Source of the DNA: JBHHYU01 sp046757725
Lineage (GTDB): Bacteria; Desulfobacterota; Binatia; UBA9968
Length of the DNA: 31,610 nucleotides
Assembly: GCA_046757725.1 (NCBI GenBank)
Contig: JBHHYU010000030.1
Span: 1-31,610, forward strand
Direction of reading: 5' to 3'
The position numbers were made by a program, and so were the translations under genes. Positions 14,931 to 22,969 of this stretch are shown piece after piece. The notes below the pieces were generated by a model. The model was not told the origin of the DNA. It worked only from the letters and a program-made list of their open reading frames with translations, and did no database searches. The first letter of the stretch is position 1, and every line of letters starts with the position of its first letter.

Positions 14931-16910
14931 TTAAGACCCGCTCCGTTCTAAGGTGTCGCCAGCTAGTATGATTTCCCGCGGGACCTCGAAAACCTCTCCA
15001 TGGCCCCGCTTGACCGCCTTTAAATTATCTTGGATCACCGCTTCACCACGCTTTCCAAAGAATTTGCGCAGGGATTTTTCAACCCCTGCGTAAAGCTCCT
15101 CTTCCCCGAGGTCACGCTGCTGTATAAACGGGGCCGCACGCAGGAAAACACCTAAAAGCACGATACCCTGCATGCGTTGTACAAGGTCCGGTTGGGTCGC
15201 CACCTCCAGGGCAATTTTAGCGGCGTCCAGCACCAGCACCCGGATTTCGCTTTGGCGAATACTATCCTGCGCATCAGGCGGAATACTCGCCCAGACTTGG
15301 ACTGGATCTTTACTCGGATGTTGCAAGAAGATCGTACCGCCTCGCCTGAGGCCGTCCAGCGGATTCCCTAGATGGAAGGCGTAGATGCTGTTGACCGGAA
15401 CAAAATCTACAGTATTTAGCTCTGCATGGGCCCGAATATGGTGCTCCGCTACCGTCAAATAGTAGGTCGTAGGCAGCCCTTTCTTCTCAGAGCCATATTT
15501 CGGATAGGCTTGCACTTGAAGACCAAAGACATCACCGATGATGGTGGCAATGACTTTGTTGGTTGTTACCGAGCCGAAGCCGCCGACAGAATGGCCACGC
15601 ATAGAGAATGCGCCTTGCGGCCTGACATCGAGATCTCGCTCCGGGACAAGCGCCAGGTCATGCTTAACCCCCAGGACAAAATAGCGCCTTTCTTTCTTGT
15701 CGCGCATATGATCCACCACAACTGAGAAGTCACCAGGTCGAATATCCCGGCTGCCCAGCCCTGCCGAACCTGAATAGATCACAGGGACTCGCTTTAGGCG
15801 CGGATAGCCCGGCGCGCCTGACAGGGCGTCCGCCAAGGCGGCCTTGATCTCTGCCGTCAACGGGTTTGATTGGGCGGCCGGATTATCCATGCGTTCGATC
15901 ACGGCTACGGCCGTGAGATTTTTCAGAGCCTCGACAATCTCTCGTCCAGGAAATGGGCGAAAAGAGGAGATGTGAAGAGTCCCAACCTTGATACCTTCCT
16001 TAGCCCGAAGATAATCGCACGTAGCCGTAGCCGTCTCCAGTAGGCTCCCCATACCAACAATGGCGTACGCGGCGTCATCCAGCCTATAGGGATCAATCAA
16101 CCTGTAGCGGCGTCCCGTCAACTGGTAAAACCTATCCATAACTCTCTGTAGGATGGTCGGCAGCCGATCATAAAAGTAGCGCTGAGCAATTTTACCTTTC
16201 ATGTAGCTATCCTGGTTCTGTACCACACCGCTCATGATAGGGTGACTCGGATCCATCAAGTTACGAAGCCGATGCTCGGCATTAGGATCCCCTACAAACT
16301 CTTTCATCAGCTCCGGTTCCGGCAGGCGCAAGCTTTCAACAGTATGCGTAGTGAGAAAGCCATCCTGGACATTGAAAAAAGGTGTCTCCGACTCTTCCGC
16401 AGCCCGCCGTGCGATAAGCGCCATATCAGCGGCCTCCTGTGCATTGCGTGCGAAAAGCATGCCCCAGCCACAGTCGGCCACGCCCATGACATCATCGTGA
16501 CCGGCATGGATATTAAGGGACTGAGAGGTTAGTGCGCGCGCACCGATATGGAAGACCGCCGGCAACCGCTTGCCGGCAATCACGTACAATACCTCCTTCA
16601 TGAGGATCAGTCCTTGCCCCGAGGTAAAATTGGCCACCCGTCCACCGGCCAACGCATAGCCTTCGCAGGTACTCGCCGAACTGTGTTCTGATTCCAACTC
16701 GACAAACGCAAGCCGCTCACCCCAGAGATTCGTCTGGCCGTTGGCTACAGCCGTTTGGTAGCCACCACCCATGTTGGTAGATGGGGTGATCGGGTAGGCG
16801 CATGCACCCTGGCTGATATTGCTCTCAACCCAAACCACAGCCTCAGACCCATCAGCCGTAGCGGAAATACCAGGGAACGGAAAGCTAAAATGTCCTGCCG
16901 TTGTAACCAT
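14931..16910 (-). CDS. pyruvate:ferredoxin oxidoreductase, fused alpha-gamma polypeptide
   Basis: This 659-aa polypeptide is the N-terminal half of a NifJ-type enzyme. The alpha (pyrimidine-binding) domain has GACAYPITPSTNMGGGYQ, VELESEHSSASTCEGYALAG and RVANFTSGQGLILM. A domain near 280-400 includes VGTLHISSFRPFPGREI. A gamma domain near 430-610 has MRGHSVGGFGSVTTNKVIA and FVPVNSIYAFHLGNPLDGL. Together with the delta-beta protein it forms the full pyruvate:ferredoxin oxidoreductase. ATG 16910 has AAAGG close upstream. It heads the operon alpha-gamma, CBS, delta-beta. A sigma-54 promoter (17009-17024) and an activator dyad shared with the divergent stress-protein gene lie upstream. The substrate could be another 2-oxoacid, but the NifJ-like architecture favours pyruvate. 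Confidence 0.93.
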   Translation of the reverse strand: MVTTAGHFSFPFPGISATADGSEAVVWVESNISQGACAYPITPSTNMGGGYQTAVANGQTNLWGERLAFVELESEHSSASTCEGYALAGGRVANFTSGQGLILMKEVLYVIAGKRLPAVFHIGARALTSQSLNIHAGHDDVMGVADCGWGMLFARNAQEAADMALIARRAAEESETPFFNVQDGFLTTHTVESLRLPEPELMKEFVGDPNAEHRLRNLMDPSHPIMSGVVQNQDSYMKGKIAQRYFYDRLPTILQRVMDRFYQLTGRRYRLIDPYRLDDAAYAIVGMGSLLETATATCDYLRAKEGIKVGTLHISSFRPFPGREIVEALKNLTAVAVIERMDNPAAQSNPLTAEIKAALADALSGAPGYPRLKRVPVIYSGSAGLGSRDIRPGDFSVVVDHMRDKKERRYFVLGVKHDLALVPERDLDVRPQGAFSMRGHSVGGFGSVTTNKVIATIIGDVFGLQVQAYPKYGSEKKGLPTTYYLTVAEHHIRAHAELNTVDFVPVNSIYAFHLGNPLDGLRRGGTIFLQHPSKDPVQVWASIPPDAQDSIRQSEIRVLVLDAAKIALEVATQPDLVQRMQGIVLLGVFLRAAPFIQQRDLGEEELYAGVEKSLRKFFGKRGEAVIQDNLKAVKRGHGEVFEVPREIILAGDTLERSGS

Positions 16911-17008
16911 CGCCTTTCAGTTTTCAAGTCGCAAAGAACACCCTGTACAAAGGGCTTCGGTTTCTACATTGACTGCTTGGTTTATCATGCCTCCTGCAAA
17001 GAATAAGA

Positions 17009-17024
17009 GGCAAAGCCTATGCCA
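17009..17024 (-). promoter_or_regulatory. sigma-54 promoter for the PFOR operon
   Basis: The minus strand reads TGGCATAGGCTTTGCC: TGGCA and TTGC are intact and GG-N10-GC spacing is exact. The start is predicted near 16999, giving an 89-nt leader. The dyad at 17064-17081 is centred 61 bp from the -12 element. Confidence 0.65.
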
Positions 17025-17063
17025 TGAGATTCCTCTTGAACTCATTGTAGAGGAGGGGCTGAT

Positions 17064-17081
17064 TTTCTCATGATTGAGAAA
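17064..17081. promoter_or_regulatory. activator dyad shared by divergent PFOR and stress-protein promoters
   Basis: TTTCTCATGATTGAGAAA is a perfect 7-bp inverted repeat around a 4-bp spacer and the best example of the motif. It lies about 61 bp from the PFOR -12 element on the minus strand and about 103 bp from the stress-protein -12 element on the plus strand. The rest of 16911-17226 contains no gene. Confidence 0.6.
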
Positions 17082-17162
17082 CATCCAATTAATAATCGCA
17101 AGCCTGGGAAGGCTACTGGGGAAATAACCTCAATCTACCTGTCACGATCTCAGCCCTTATTT

Positions 17163-17178
17163 TGGCACACTTTGTGCA
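17163..17178 (+). promoter_or_regulatory. sigma-54 promoter for the universal stress protein
   Basis: TGGCACACTTTGTGCA has a perfect TGGCAC -24 element and GC 10 bp later. The -12 element is TGTGCA, with T to G at one position. The start is predicted near 17189, 38 nt before the gene. Confidence 0.75.
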
Positions 17179-17226
17179 AACAACCTTTTTAGTTTAAATC
17201 AGGTTCCACGCAAACAGGAGGTTTTT

Positions 17227-17733
17227 ATGAACAAGATCAAAAAGATTCTTGCACCCACAGACCTCTCAGAACTTTCTCAAGTGGGAGTGCGCTACGCCCT
17301 TGAGCTGGCTAAAGGCGTTGGAGCCGAAGTCACTGCCTATCATGTCGTAACCTATAATGAGATCTCGGAGTACCACGGCGAAGTAGAACAGAGGGTGTTT
17401 GCCAGCTATGACCTGCATGCACCCAACCAGCTTTTGGAGAGATCGAAGCACGCCCTATCCCAATTTCTCAAGGATCATTTCTCGGATCTCATTTCATCGG
17501 TTAAGCTCCGCGAGAAAACAGAGCTGGGCCATGCTGATAAAAACATCGTACAGGAGGCGGAAACTGAAAAGTCGGACCTGATCGTCATCTCCACTCATGG
17601 TAGAACCGGTTTTTCCCATGTGCTTATGGGCAGCGTTACTGAGAAAGTGGTCCGTCAAGCACCCTGCCCTGTCCTTTCCATCCGCCCTCCAAAGGAACAA
17701 CAGGAAACTCGGGAAGCCGCAGGGATCAGCTAG
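17227..17733 (+). CDS. universal stress protein (UspA family)
   Basis: This 168-aa single-domain protein opens with KILAPTDLSELSQVGVRYAL and ends with DLIVISTHGRTGFSHVLMGS followed by VTEKVVRQAPCPVLSI. The G-x2-G plus GS signature indicates an ATP-binding Usp. Such proteins accumulate on growth arrest and starvation. AGGAGG precedes the ATG. The gene stands alone, divergent from PFOR, with its own sigma-54 promoter. The predicted co-activation with PFOR suggests a role in anaerobic or energy-limited survival. Confidence 0.93.
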   Translation: MNKIKKILAPTDLSELSQVGVRYALELAKGVGAEVTAYHVVTYNEISEYHGEVEQRVFASYDLHAPNQLLERSKHALSQFLKDHFSDLISSVKLREKTELGHADKNIVQEAETEKSDLIVISTHGRTGFSHVLMGSVTEKVVRQAPCPVLSIRPPKEQQETREAAGIS

Positions 17734-17962
17734 ACAAAGTCCGCTCGAGTCTACTGACCGTCCTCGTTTAACAGAGAACGACAACGCGCATTCACTGTCT
17801 GCCATTTGCTGCGGAACAATGCATTTAATTCTTTGAGGTGTTTTAACTTAATGACCTTAACGGACATGGGTCGTCGGGCTGTGCTTGACTACTAGACCTG
17901 CCTCCGAGCGTTTCCTTGAAAACTGAAACTCCCTAAACGCCGGCCAATGAGAATAATTTCAC

Positions 17963-18715
17963 ATGGTTGAGCCCGTGCAAGAACCGCAAGAAAAGATCGC
18001 CTTTTCCTGCCGCATCTTGGCTATGGAAGGACTGGTTGATGATATTCTGGGTCATGTCAGCGCGCGAAGCGCCGGTACTGATAAAATGTGGATACGTTGC
18101 CGGAGCCCGGAGGAGGAGGGAGTCCGGTACACGACGGTGGATACGATACGGCAAGTAGACTTTGACGGAAAAGGGCCGCACAAGGGAGAGCAGTACCACG
18201 TGCCAAACGAACTGCCCATTCACGGGGAGATTTATAAGCGGCAGCCCCGGGTGGGTTGCGTTATTCACGCCCATCCCAAAGAAGCGCTGATCTGTGGCAT
18301 CACCGAGCTAGAGCTCCGTCCCATCTTTGGTGCGTTTAATATTCCTGCCATGCGCATGGCGTTAGAGGGGATCCCGGTATTTCCTCGTTCCTATCTCATC
18401 AATCGGCCCGACCTTGCTACTCCTATGATTGAAATGATGGGTGAGAAACCTGTGTGCTTGATGAGGGGTCATGGGATTACCGTCACTGGCAAGACGGTCG
18501 AGGAGGCAACGGTGCGCGCCTTGAACTTCAACACCTTGGCCAGAGTAACCTTACAGGTGGCCCAGACCGGCCGAAAAGCACCGGACATCTCGTGTGAAGA
18601 TATTGAAAAACTCCCTGACCTGGGGTCTACGTTCAACGATACATGGGTTTGGCGCTATTACGTGAGGAAACTTAAAGAACACGATTGGGATCTAGGCGGT
18701 CCCTCCGACACGTAA
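17963..18715 (+). CDS. class II aldolase/adducin-family protein
   Basis: This 250-aa protein of the fuculose-phosphate aldolase/ribulose-phosphate epimerase-like superfamily has the zinc-binding pair HAHP and RGHGITVTGKTVEEA, an ISxHVSAR-like segment (ILGHVSARS), and an ELPIHGEIYKRQP strand. Members cleave or epimerise sugar phosphates or decarboxylate hydroxy acids; the substrate cannot be told. It is slightly longer than the minimal enzymes because of a C-terminal tail (NDTWVWRYYVRKLKEHDWDL). No clear ribosome site precedes ATG 17963. The gene converges on the bicupin gene, and the pair may act on one oxygenated substrate. The 17734-17962 gap shows no sigma-54 site. Confidence 0.87.
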   Translation: MVEPVQEPQEKIAFSCRILAMEGLVDDILGHVSARSAGTDKMWIRCRSPEEEGVRYTTVDTIRQVDFDGKGPHKGEQYHVPNELPIHGEIYKRQPRVGCVIHAHPKEALICGITELELRPIFGAFNIPAMRMALEGIPVFPRSYLINRPDLATPMIEMMGEKPVCLMRGHGITVTGKTVEEATVRALNFNTLARVTLQVAQTGRKAPDISCEDIEKLPDLGSTFNDTWVWRYYVRKLKEHDWDLGGPSDT

Positions 18716-18808
18716 TCATGTTCCCGGGTTCGGGCGGTCTGGTTGTGGTTCCGATCGGCTCAGGACAGTCCCTATGGCTGTGCCGTTACGCTCTCCGTTG
18801 GTGCGCCC

Positions 18809-19972
18809 CTAGGTTTCTCGCTCGCTCGTCGGCCCCACCTCGCCGGTGCACCAGGGGATAAATGCCTTCATTTTGCATGTTGCGCCATTGTGCGTGAGCT
18901 CTTTCTCGAAGATCTCATGGATCTCGCGGTCTTCGTCCTCGTACTCGATCTGCCAACCGCCCTGTTTAATGCTTCGGTCGGCGTTCTCACTGCCGCCGCC
19001 CCGGGGTGCGATGAGACCCATATCACCCGGCCGGAGCGCCAGATAGCGGGCCCGATTACTTCCGGAGTTGAAGTGCTGGTGGAAGCAGTTGTCGCTGGGG
19101 ACGACGACCATCGACCCGAGCTGCCAGTCGCACTTTATCATGTCGGAGCGGTCTTCCTTGGTCCAGACCAAGGAGAAACCACCGTTGCCGCTGAGAAGCA
19201 CCAGGTGTGCGCCCGGGCCATGGCGGTGGGCTTTCTTGTATGTACCTACGGGGAACTCGGAGATATGGCTCTTCACGTTGTTATCGGCCATCTCCAGCAT
19301 GGCGTTGATGCCGCCGGCACCCCGCTCCTTCCATCCATACAACCGCATGTCCGGCGTGTTGGCGATAAAATTGGACTCCCAGATGCGTCGGTTGAAGAGC
19401 TTGCCGTTGCCGCTGAAATAGTCTGCCTCCCCCGAATAACGGCCGAGGAACCTGAAATTGCAGTTGAATATGAATTCATTATCCCGGAACAACCGCATCA
19501 TGGGAGGGGCGTTGGTCACGGCAATGTAGCGGGTGGGCTCATCACCGCTGCCGTTGAAGTTCTGGTACCACGCATTGAGTGGAATGGAAAACAGGCTTCC
19601 GGCATGCCACTCGAACGTCTGCTTGCGCTCCTTGTCACCTTGCCAGATCGTCGTTGCACCACAGCCCGATAACACGTAGATCGTAAGCTCGTACATATGG
19701 TGCTCCGGCTCGGACTTGCCCTTTGGCTTGATCTCGACAACGTGACAGTCGTTGGGCATGCGGCGGTTGGCGATATGGATCACCGCGCCCTCGCCGCCCT
19801 TACGTGGCCACGGTCCCAGCTCGATCTTCGCTAAACTTGGGAAGTAGAACTCTTCATAAACTTTCACACCTTCCTTCTTCAGCCATTCCGCATAGGGGTC
19901 TGTTTTTGTGTAGTCTTTAAGACCGTCCTTTGGGGTCTCGGCGATCTTCATGTCGGTGCCTAGTGTGACCAC
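18809..19972 (-). CDS. two-domain cupin protein
   Basis: This protein of about 387 aa contains two cupin barrels. The first has EPEHHMYELTIYVLSGCG and the second has KAHRHGPGAHLVLLSGNGG, each with clustered histidines and a trailing glycine turn suited to a mononuclear metal site. A conserved-looking WHAGSLFSIPLNAWYQNFN and WQLGSMVVVPSDNCFHQHFN close the barrels. Bicupins include dioxygenases, decarboxylases and isomerases; the reaction is unknown. GTG 19972 is chosen because AGGAGG lies nine bases upstream; ATG 19951 is the alternative. The leader (about 20041-20126) can fold into a branched RNA. A long open frame on the opposite strand (18743-19672) is its antisense shadow. Confidence 0.82.
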   Translation of the reverse strand: MVTLGTDMKIAETPKDGLKDYTKTDPYAEWLKKEGVKVYEEFYFPSLAKIELGPWPRKGGEGAVIHIANRRMPNDCHVVEIKPKGKSEPEHHMYELTIYVLSGCGATTIWQGDKERKQTFEWHAGSLFSIPLNAWYQNFNGSGDEPTRYIAVTNAPPMMRLFRDNEFIFNCNFRFLGRYSGEADYFSGNGKLFNRRIWESNFIANTPDMRLYGWKERGAGGINAMLEMADNNVKSHISEFPVGTYKKAHRHGPGAHLVLLSGNGGFSLVWTKEDRSDMIKCDWQLGSMVVVPSDNCFHQHFNSGSNRARYLALRPGDMGLIAPRGGGSENADRSIKQGGWQIEYEDEDREIHEIFEKELTHNGATCKMKAFIPWCTGEVGPTSERET

Positions 19973-20040
19973 GGTTGAAATCCTCCTCAGATCAAAATGA
20001 TACAAAGTCCCTTTTGAGCGCTGGCTATCGCGAAGCTTAG

Positions 20041-20126
20041 CCCCGGCGCATAACTGGAGCACCAGATTTTTATTGTTCGGTCAGACGGGCTCTTAACCGA
20101 TACTGCAACAAACATTTTCGCCGGGG
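20041..20126 (-). ncRNA. candidate branched leader RNA upstream of the bicupin gene
   Basis: CGCCGGGG (20119-20126) and CCCCGGCG (20041-20048) form a perfect 8-bp closing stem. It encloses ACCGA/TCGGT (20096-20100/20077-20081) and a CCAG/CTGG hairpin (20062-20065/20054-20057), a three-way-junction shape. The element ends 69 bp before the GTG. No known riboswitch class is recognised and no terminator follows. Confidence 0.3.
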
Positions 20127-20144
20127 CGTCAAGTGAGAAGACAC

Positions 20145-21485
20145 TTATTCTCCAGCACGCGAGGTAAAATACTCTCTGGCTACATCAGGAAAGAGTACGT
20201 AGGAAAGCAGGTCCTCGTCACTGGTCCCATTCGCCAAAGCCGCCCGTGCCTTGGGTAAAGCCGGCTCTAGGAGATCAGCCGGACGCACGTCAATACGTTT
20301 TTTCTTTCCCAGAACTTTCTGAATAAATTCTTCGCTGATCGGCCCCGGTGGTTTACCGTAGTGTCCCATGAGGTAGTTCCGGGTCTCCATAGTCACCACA
20401 CCGTATCGTTTGCCGGTCAGGACATTCAGTGTCGCTTGGGATCCGACCAGCTGGCTCGTTGGAGTCACGAGGGGCGGATAGCCGAGGTCTTTTCTCACCT
20501 GTTGTACTTCAGTTAGGACTGCTCCCAGCTTATTTTCGGCCTTCTGCTGCCGTAGCTGATGAACCAAGTTGGAGAGCATACCGCCTGGAATTTGCGATTG
20601 GGCAATCTCAGCATTAACCCGGTTACTGACCGGACTTTCAAAATCCTTGTACTTGTGGCGAATCTCGATGAAGTAATCCGCAATTTCACCCAACTGCTTC
20701 AAATCCAGGCCCGTATCGTAGGGTGTACCTTTGAGCGCCACCACCACAGCCTCAGTAGCCGGCTGGGAGGTTCCCTGGGACAGCGGAGACATGGCCGTAT
20801 CTACGATGTCCACTCCCGCCTCCACCGCCATAATGTAAGTCATGGGGGCCATACCGGTGGTACAGTGGGAATGGAGATGAATGGGGAGGCTAAGTCGATC
20901 TTTAAGTTTCCGAATGATTTCATAGCCGGCATAGGGGGAAAGTAATCCTGCCATATCTTTCACACAGAGGACATCCGTCCCCATCTCGGCAAGACGCTCG
21001 CCCAACTCTACAAAGTAGTCTACGGAGTGGACCGGGCTCACCGTGTAAGAGACGGATGCTTCAAGGATTTTTCCGGTCTTCTTGACGGCCTCCATCGCCG
21101 TCGTCATATTGCGCACGTCATTCATCGCATCGAAGATCCTGAAGACATCGATGCCGTTTCCTGCCGCATTCTCCACAAAGCTAACCACGACGTCGTCCGG
21201 ATAGTTGTGATAGCCCACGATGTTCTGCCCGCGCAGCAGCATCTGAAGCCGCGCCTTCGGCATCGCCTTGCGGATCAACCGCAAGCGCTCCCACGGACTC
21301 TCTTTGAGATACCGCAAACAGGAATCAAAAGTGGCCCCCCCCCACATCTCCACAGACCAGAAACCCAGCTGGTCCAGCCGCTCCGCTATGGGCAACATGT
21401 CCTCGGTCCGCATCCGCGTGGCAAGCAGCGATTGATGGGCATCCCGCAAAACTGTTTCAGTAATCTGAACCTTTTTTCCGCTCAT
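20145..21485 (-). CDS. carboxyltransferase subunit of pyruvate carboxylase / oxaloacetate decarboxylase
   Basis: This 446-aa PycB/OadA-type TIM barrel transfers the carboxyl group between biotin and pyruvate/oxaloacetate. It shows ITETVLRDAHQSLLATRMRT, LRGQNIVGYHNYPDDVV, the CVKDMAGLLSPY lysine/metal segment and HLHSHCTTGMAP metal histidines. It lacks the C-terminal biotinyl domain (no MKM motif) found in full OadA/PycB, and the biotin carboxylase subunit is not in this window, so its partners must be encoded elsewhere. AGGAAGG precedes ATG 21485. It is the last gene of the TCA block and links pyruvate (from PFOR or glycolysis) to oxaloacetate for the adjacent malate dehydrogenase and fumarase. 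Confidence 0.9.
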   Translation of the reverse strand: MSGKKVQITETVLRDAHQSLLATRMRTEDMLPIAERLDQLGFWSVEMWGGATFDSCLRYLKESPWERLRLIRKAMPKARLQMLLRGQNIVGYHNYPDDVVVSFVENAAGNGIDVFRIFDAMNDVRNMTTAMEAVKKTGKILEASVSYTVSPVHSVDYFVELGERLAEMGTDVLCVKDMAGLLSPYAGYEIIRKLKDRLSLPIHLHSHCTTGMAPMTYIMAVEAGVDIVDTAMSPLSQGTSQPATEAVVVALKGTPYDTGLDLKQLGEIADYFIEIRHKYKDFESPVSNRVNAEIAQSQIPGGMLSNLVHQLRQQKAENKLGAVLTEVQQVRKDLGYPPLVTPTSQLVGSQATLNVLTGKRYGVVTMETRNYLMGHYGKPPGPISEEFIQKVLGKKKRIDVRPADLLEPALPKARAALANGTSDEDLLSYVLFPDVAREYFTSRAGE

Positions 21486-21537
21486 GTTTACCTTCCTCTA
21501 GTATGCTTGTCGGATAATACCGTTCTCTCCCTTTGCA

Positions 21538-22104
21538 TCAACCCTCGGCAGGAAGGCTGATCCGCCACTGGGCCTTTCCCTGCTCCAAAAGGTCGTCCCC
21601 ATAGATGTCGTCAACCACGACCACCGGGAATTCCTCCACATAGAGTCTACGGATAGCCTCAGTTCCCAAGTCCTTGTAAGCGACCAGCTCGACCTTTTTA
21701 ATGTGTCCGGCAAGCAGCGCACCGGTACCGCCAATGGCACCAAAATAGATGGCCTTGTGTTCCTTGAGTGCCTCACGCACAGCGGGTCCACGGCCGCCTT
21801 TCCCGATCACGCCCTTGAGGCCGGCTTTTAACAGGGGCGGGGTCAAAAAGTCCATGCGCATGGAAGTAGTCGGACCAGCGGCGCCAATTACCAGTCCGGG
21901 GCGTGGAGGTGTGGGCCCAACGTAGTAGATGATTTGGCCCCTGATATCGAAGGGTAGATTCTCGCCTCCGGCCAGAGCCTGCACCAACCGCTTGTGTGCG
22001 GCATCACGGCCCGTGTATAAGACTCCGGTGATGGCAATCTCATCGCCGGCCTTGAGACTTCTTATCGCATGGTCTGTCAAGGGCGTCGTTAGGTTCCTGG
22101 CCAT
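21538..22104 (-). CDS. fumB: class I fumarate hydratase, beta subunit
   Basis: This 188-aa protein is the C-terminal-type half of the iron-sulfur fumarase. It has HLTTPL-like LTTPLTDHAIRSLKAGDEIA, the GVLYTGRDAAHKRL segment, YVGPTPPRPGLVIGAAGPTT, and FGAIGGTGALLAGHIK. With the alpha subunit encoded 16 bp upstream it interconverts fumarate and malate; the [4Fe-4S] form is oxygen-sensitive, which fits an anaerobic or microaerophilic lifestyle. AGGAG lies upstream of ATG 22104. The symbol refers to the beta subunit of the two-subunit enzyme. Confidence 0.93.
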   Translation of the reverse strand: MARNLTTPLTDHAIRSLKAGDEIAITGVLYTGRDAAHKRLVQALAGGENLPFDIRGQIIYYVGPTPPRPGLVIGAAGPTTSMRMDFLTPPLLKAGLKGVIGKGGRGPAVREALKEHKAIYFGAIGGTGALLAGHIKKVELVAYKDLGTEAIRRLYVEEFPVVVVDDIYGDDLLEQGKAQWRISLPAEG

Positions 22105-22120
22105 TTCACGTCTCCTTTAT

Positions 22121-22963
22121 CTACAGCTCGGCACTTTTGAAACGCGCACTATGGCACTGGATGTTGACACCGACCGGGAGGGCAGTGATATGTGTGGGAT
22201 AGGTTGCCACATTCACGCCCAGCGCCGTCGTCCTGCCACCCCACGCCTGAGGACCGATGCCAGTCGCGTTGATGCGTTCCAAGAGTTCCCGCTCCAGCTC
22301 CGCCACCTCAGGATCGGGACTATGCTCGCCGACCTTGCGCAATAGGGACTGCTTTGCCAGGAACATCACGTACTCCGCCGTACCGCCAATGCCTACGCCC
22401 ACAATCACCGGCGGGCAGGGATTACCCCCCGACTCCTCCACGGTCCGTAATACAAAATCAATAACACCCTTGCGCCCTTCACCCGGCTTGAGAATGGCCA
22501 TCCGGCTCATATTTTCGCAGCCACCCCCCTTGGGCATCAGCGTTATCCTGAATTTGTCTCCAGGAACAATCTCGGTGTGAATTACTGGAGGGGTGTTGTC
22601 ACCCGTGTTTTGCCTCTTCGAAAAAGGCTGCCGAACCATGGACTTACGCAGGAACCCTTCTTCGTACCCACTGGAGACTCCCTCCACGATAGCCTGGTGA
22701 AGGTCTCCCTGTATGTGGGCGTCTTGCCCCACCTTAAGAAAGATGACGGTAGTGCCGGTGTCCTGGCAAAGGGGCATCTTGTTCTGGGAGGCGACCCTTG
22801 CATTCTGGAGGATGGTGTCCAGGACTTTCCGCGCGCGTTCTGATTCTTCCTGTTGACGTGCGTTTTCAAGGGCAGCAACCACATCATCCGGCAGATAATA
22901 GTTAGCCTCCTGGCATAGCCGTTTGACCGTTGTCCTGATGGTATCCGCTTGGATTTCCTGCAT
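22121..22963 (-). CDS. fumA: class I fumarate hydratase, alpha subunit
   Basis: This 280-aa catalytic subunit of two-subunit fumarase has the three cluster cysteines in the conserved PLCQDTGT, KGGGCENMS and GNPCPPVIVGVGIGG contexts. TALGVNVATYPTHITALPVG and NIQCHSARF near the C terminus are also typical. It starts six bp after the malate dehydrogenase stop and ends 16 bp before the beta subunit, so the three are translationally coupled. It converts fumarate and malate in either the oxidative or the reductive TCA direction. Confidence 0.94.
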   Translation of the reverse strand: MQEIQADTIRTTVKRLCQEANYYLPDDVVAALENARQQEESERARKVLDTILQNARVASQNKMPLCQDTGTTVIFLKVGQDAHIQGDLHQAIVEGVSSGYEEGFLRKSMVRQPFSKRQNTGDNTPPVIHTEIVPGDKFRITLMPKGGGCENMSRMAILKPGEGRKGVIDFVLRTVEESGGNPCPPVIVGVGIGGTAEYVMFLAKQSLLRKVGEHSPDPEVAELERELLERINATGIGPQAWGGRTTALGVNVATYPTHITALPVGVNIQCHSARFKSAEL

Positions 22964-22969
22964 AGGATT

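Noticed and set aside
17942..17965. TGAGAA followed by TTTCAC before the aldolase-family start
   Set aside because: The arms are in the opposite order from the activator dyad and no sigma-54 site is nearby.
18743..19672. 309-codon plus-strand open frame
   Set aside because: It lies antisense to the bicupin gene, whose frame shows two cupin motifs and a ribosome site. The plus-strand product has no recognisable domain and no ribosome site.
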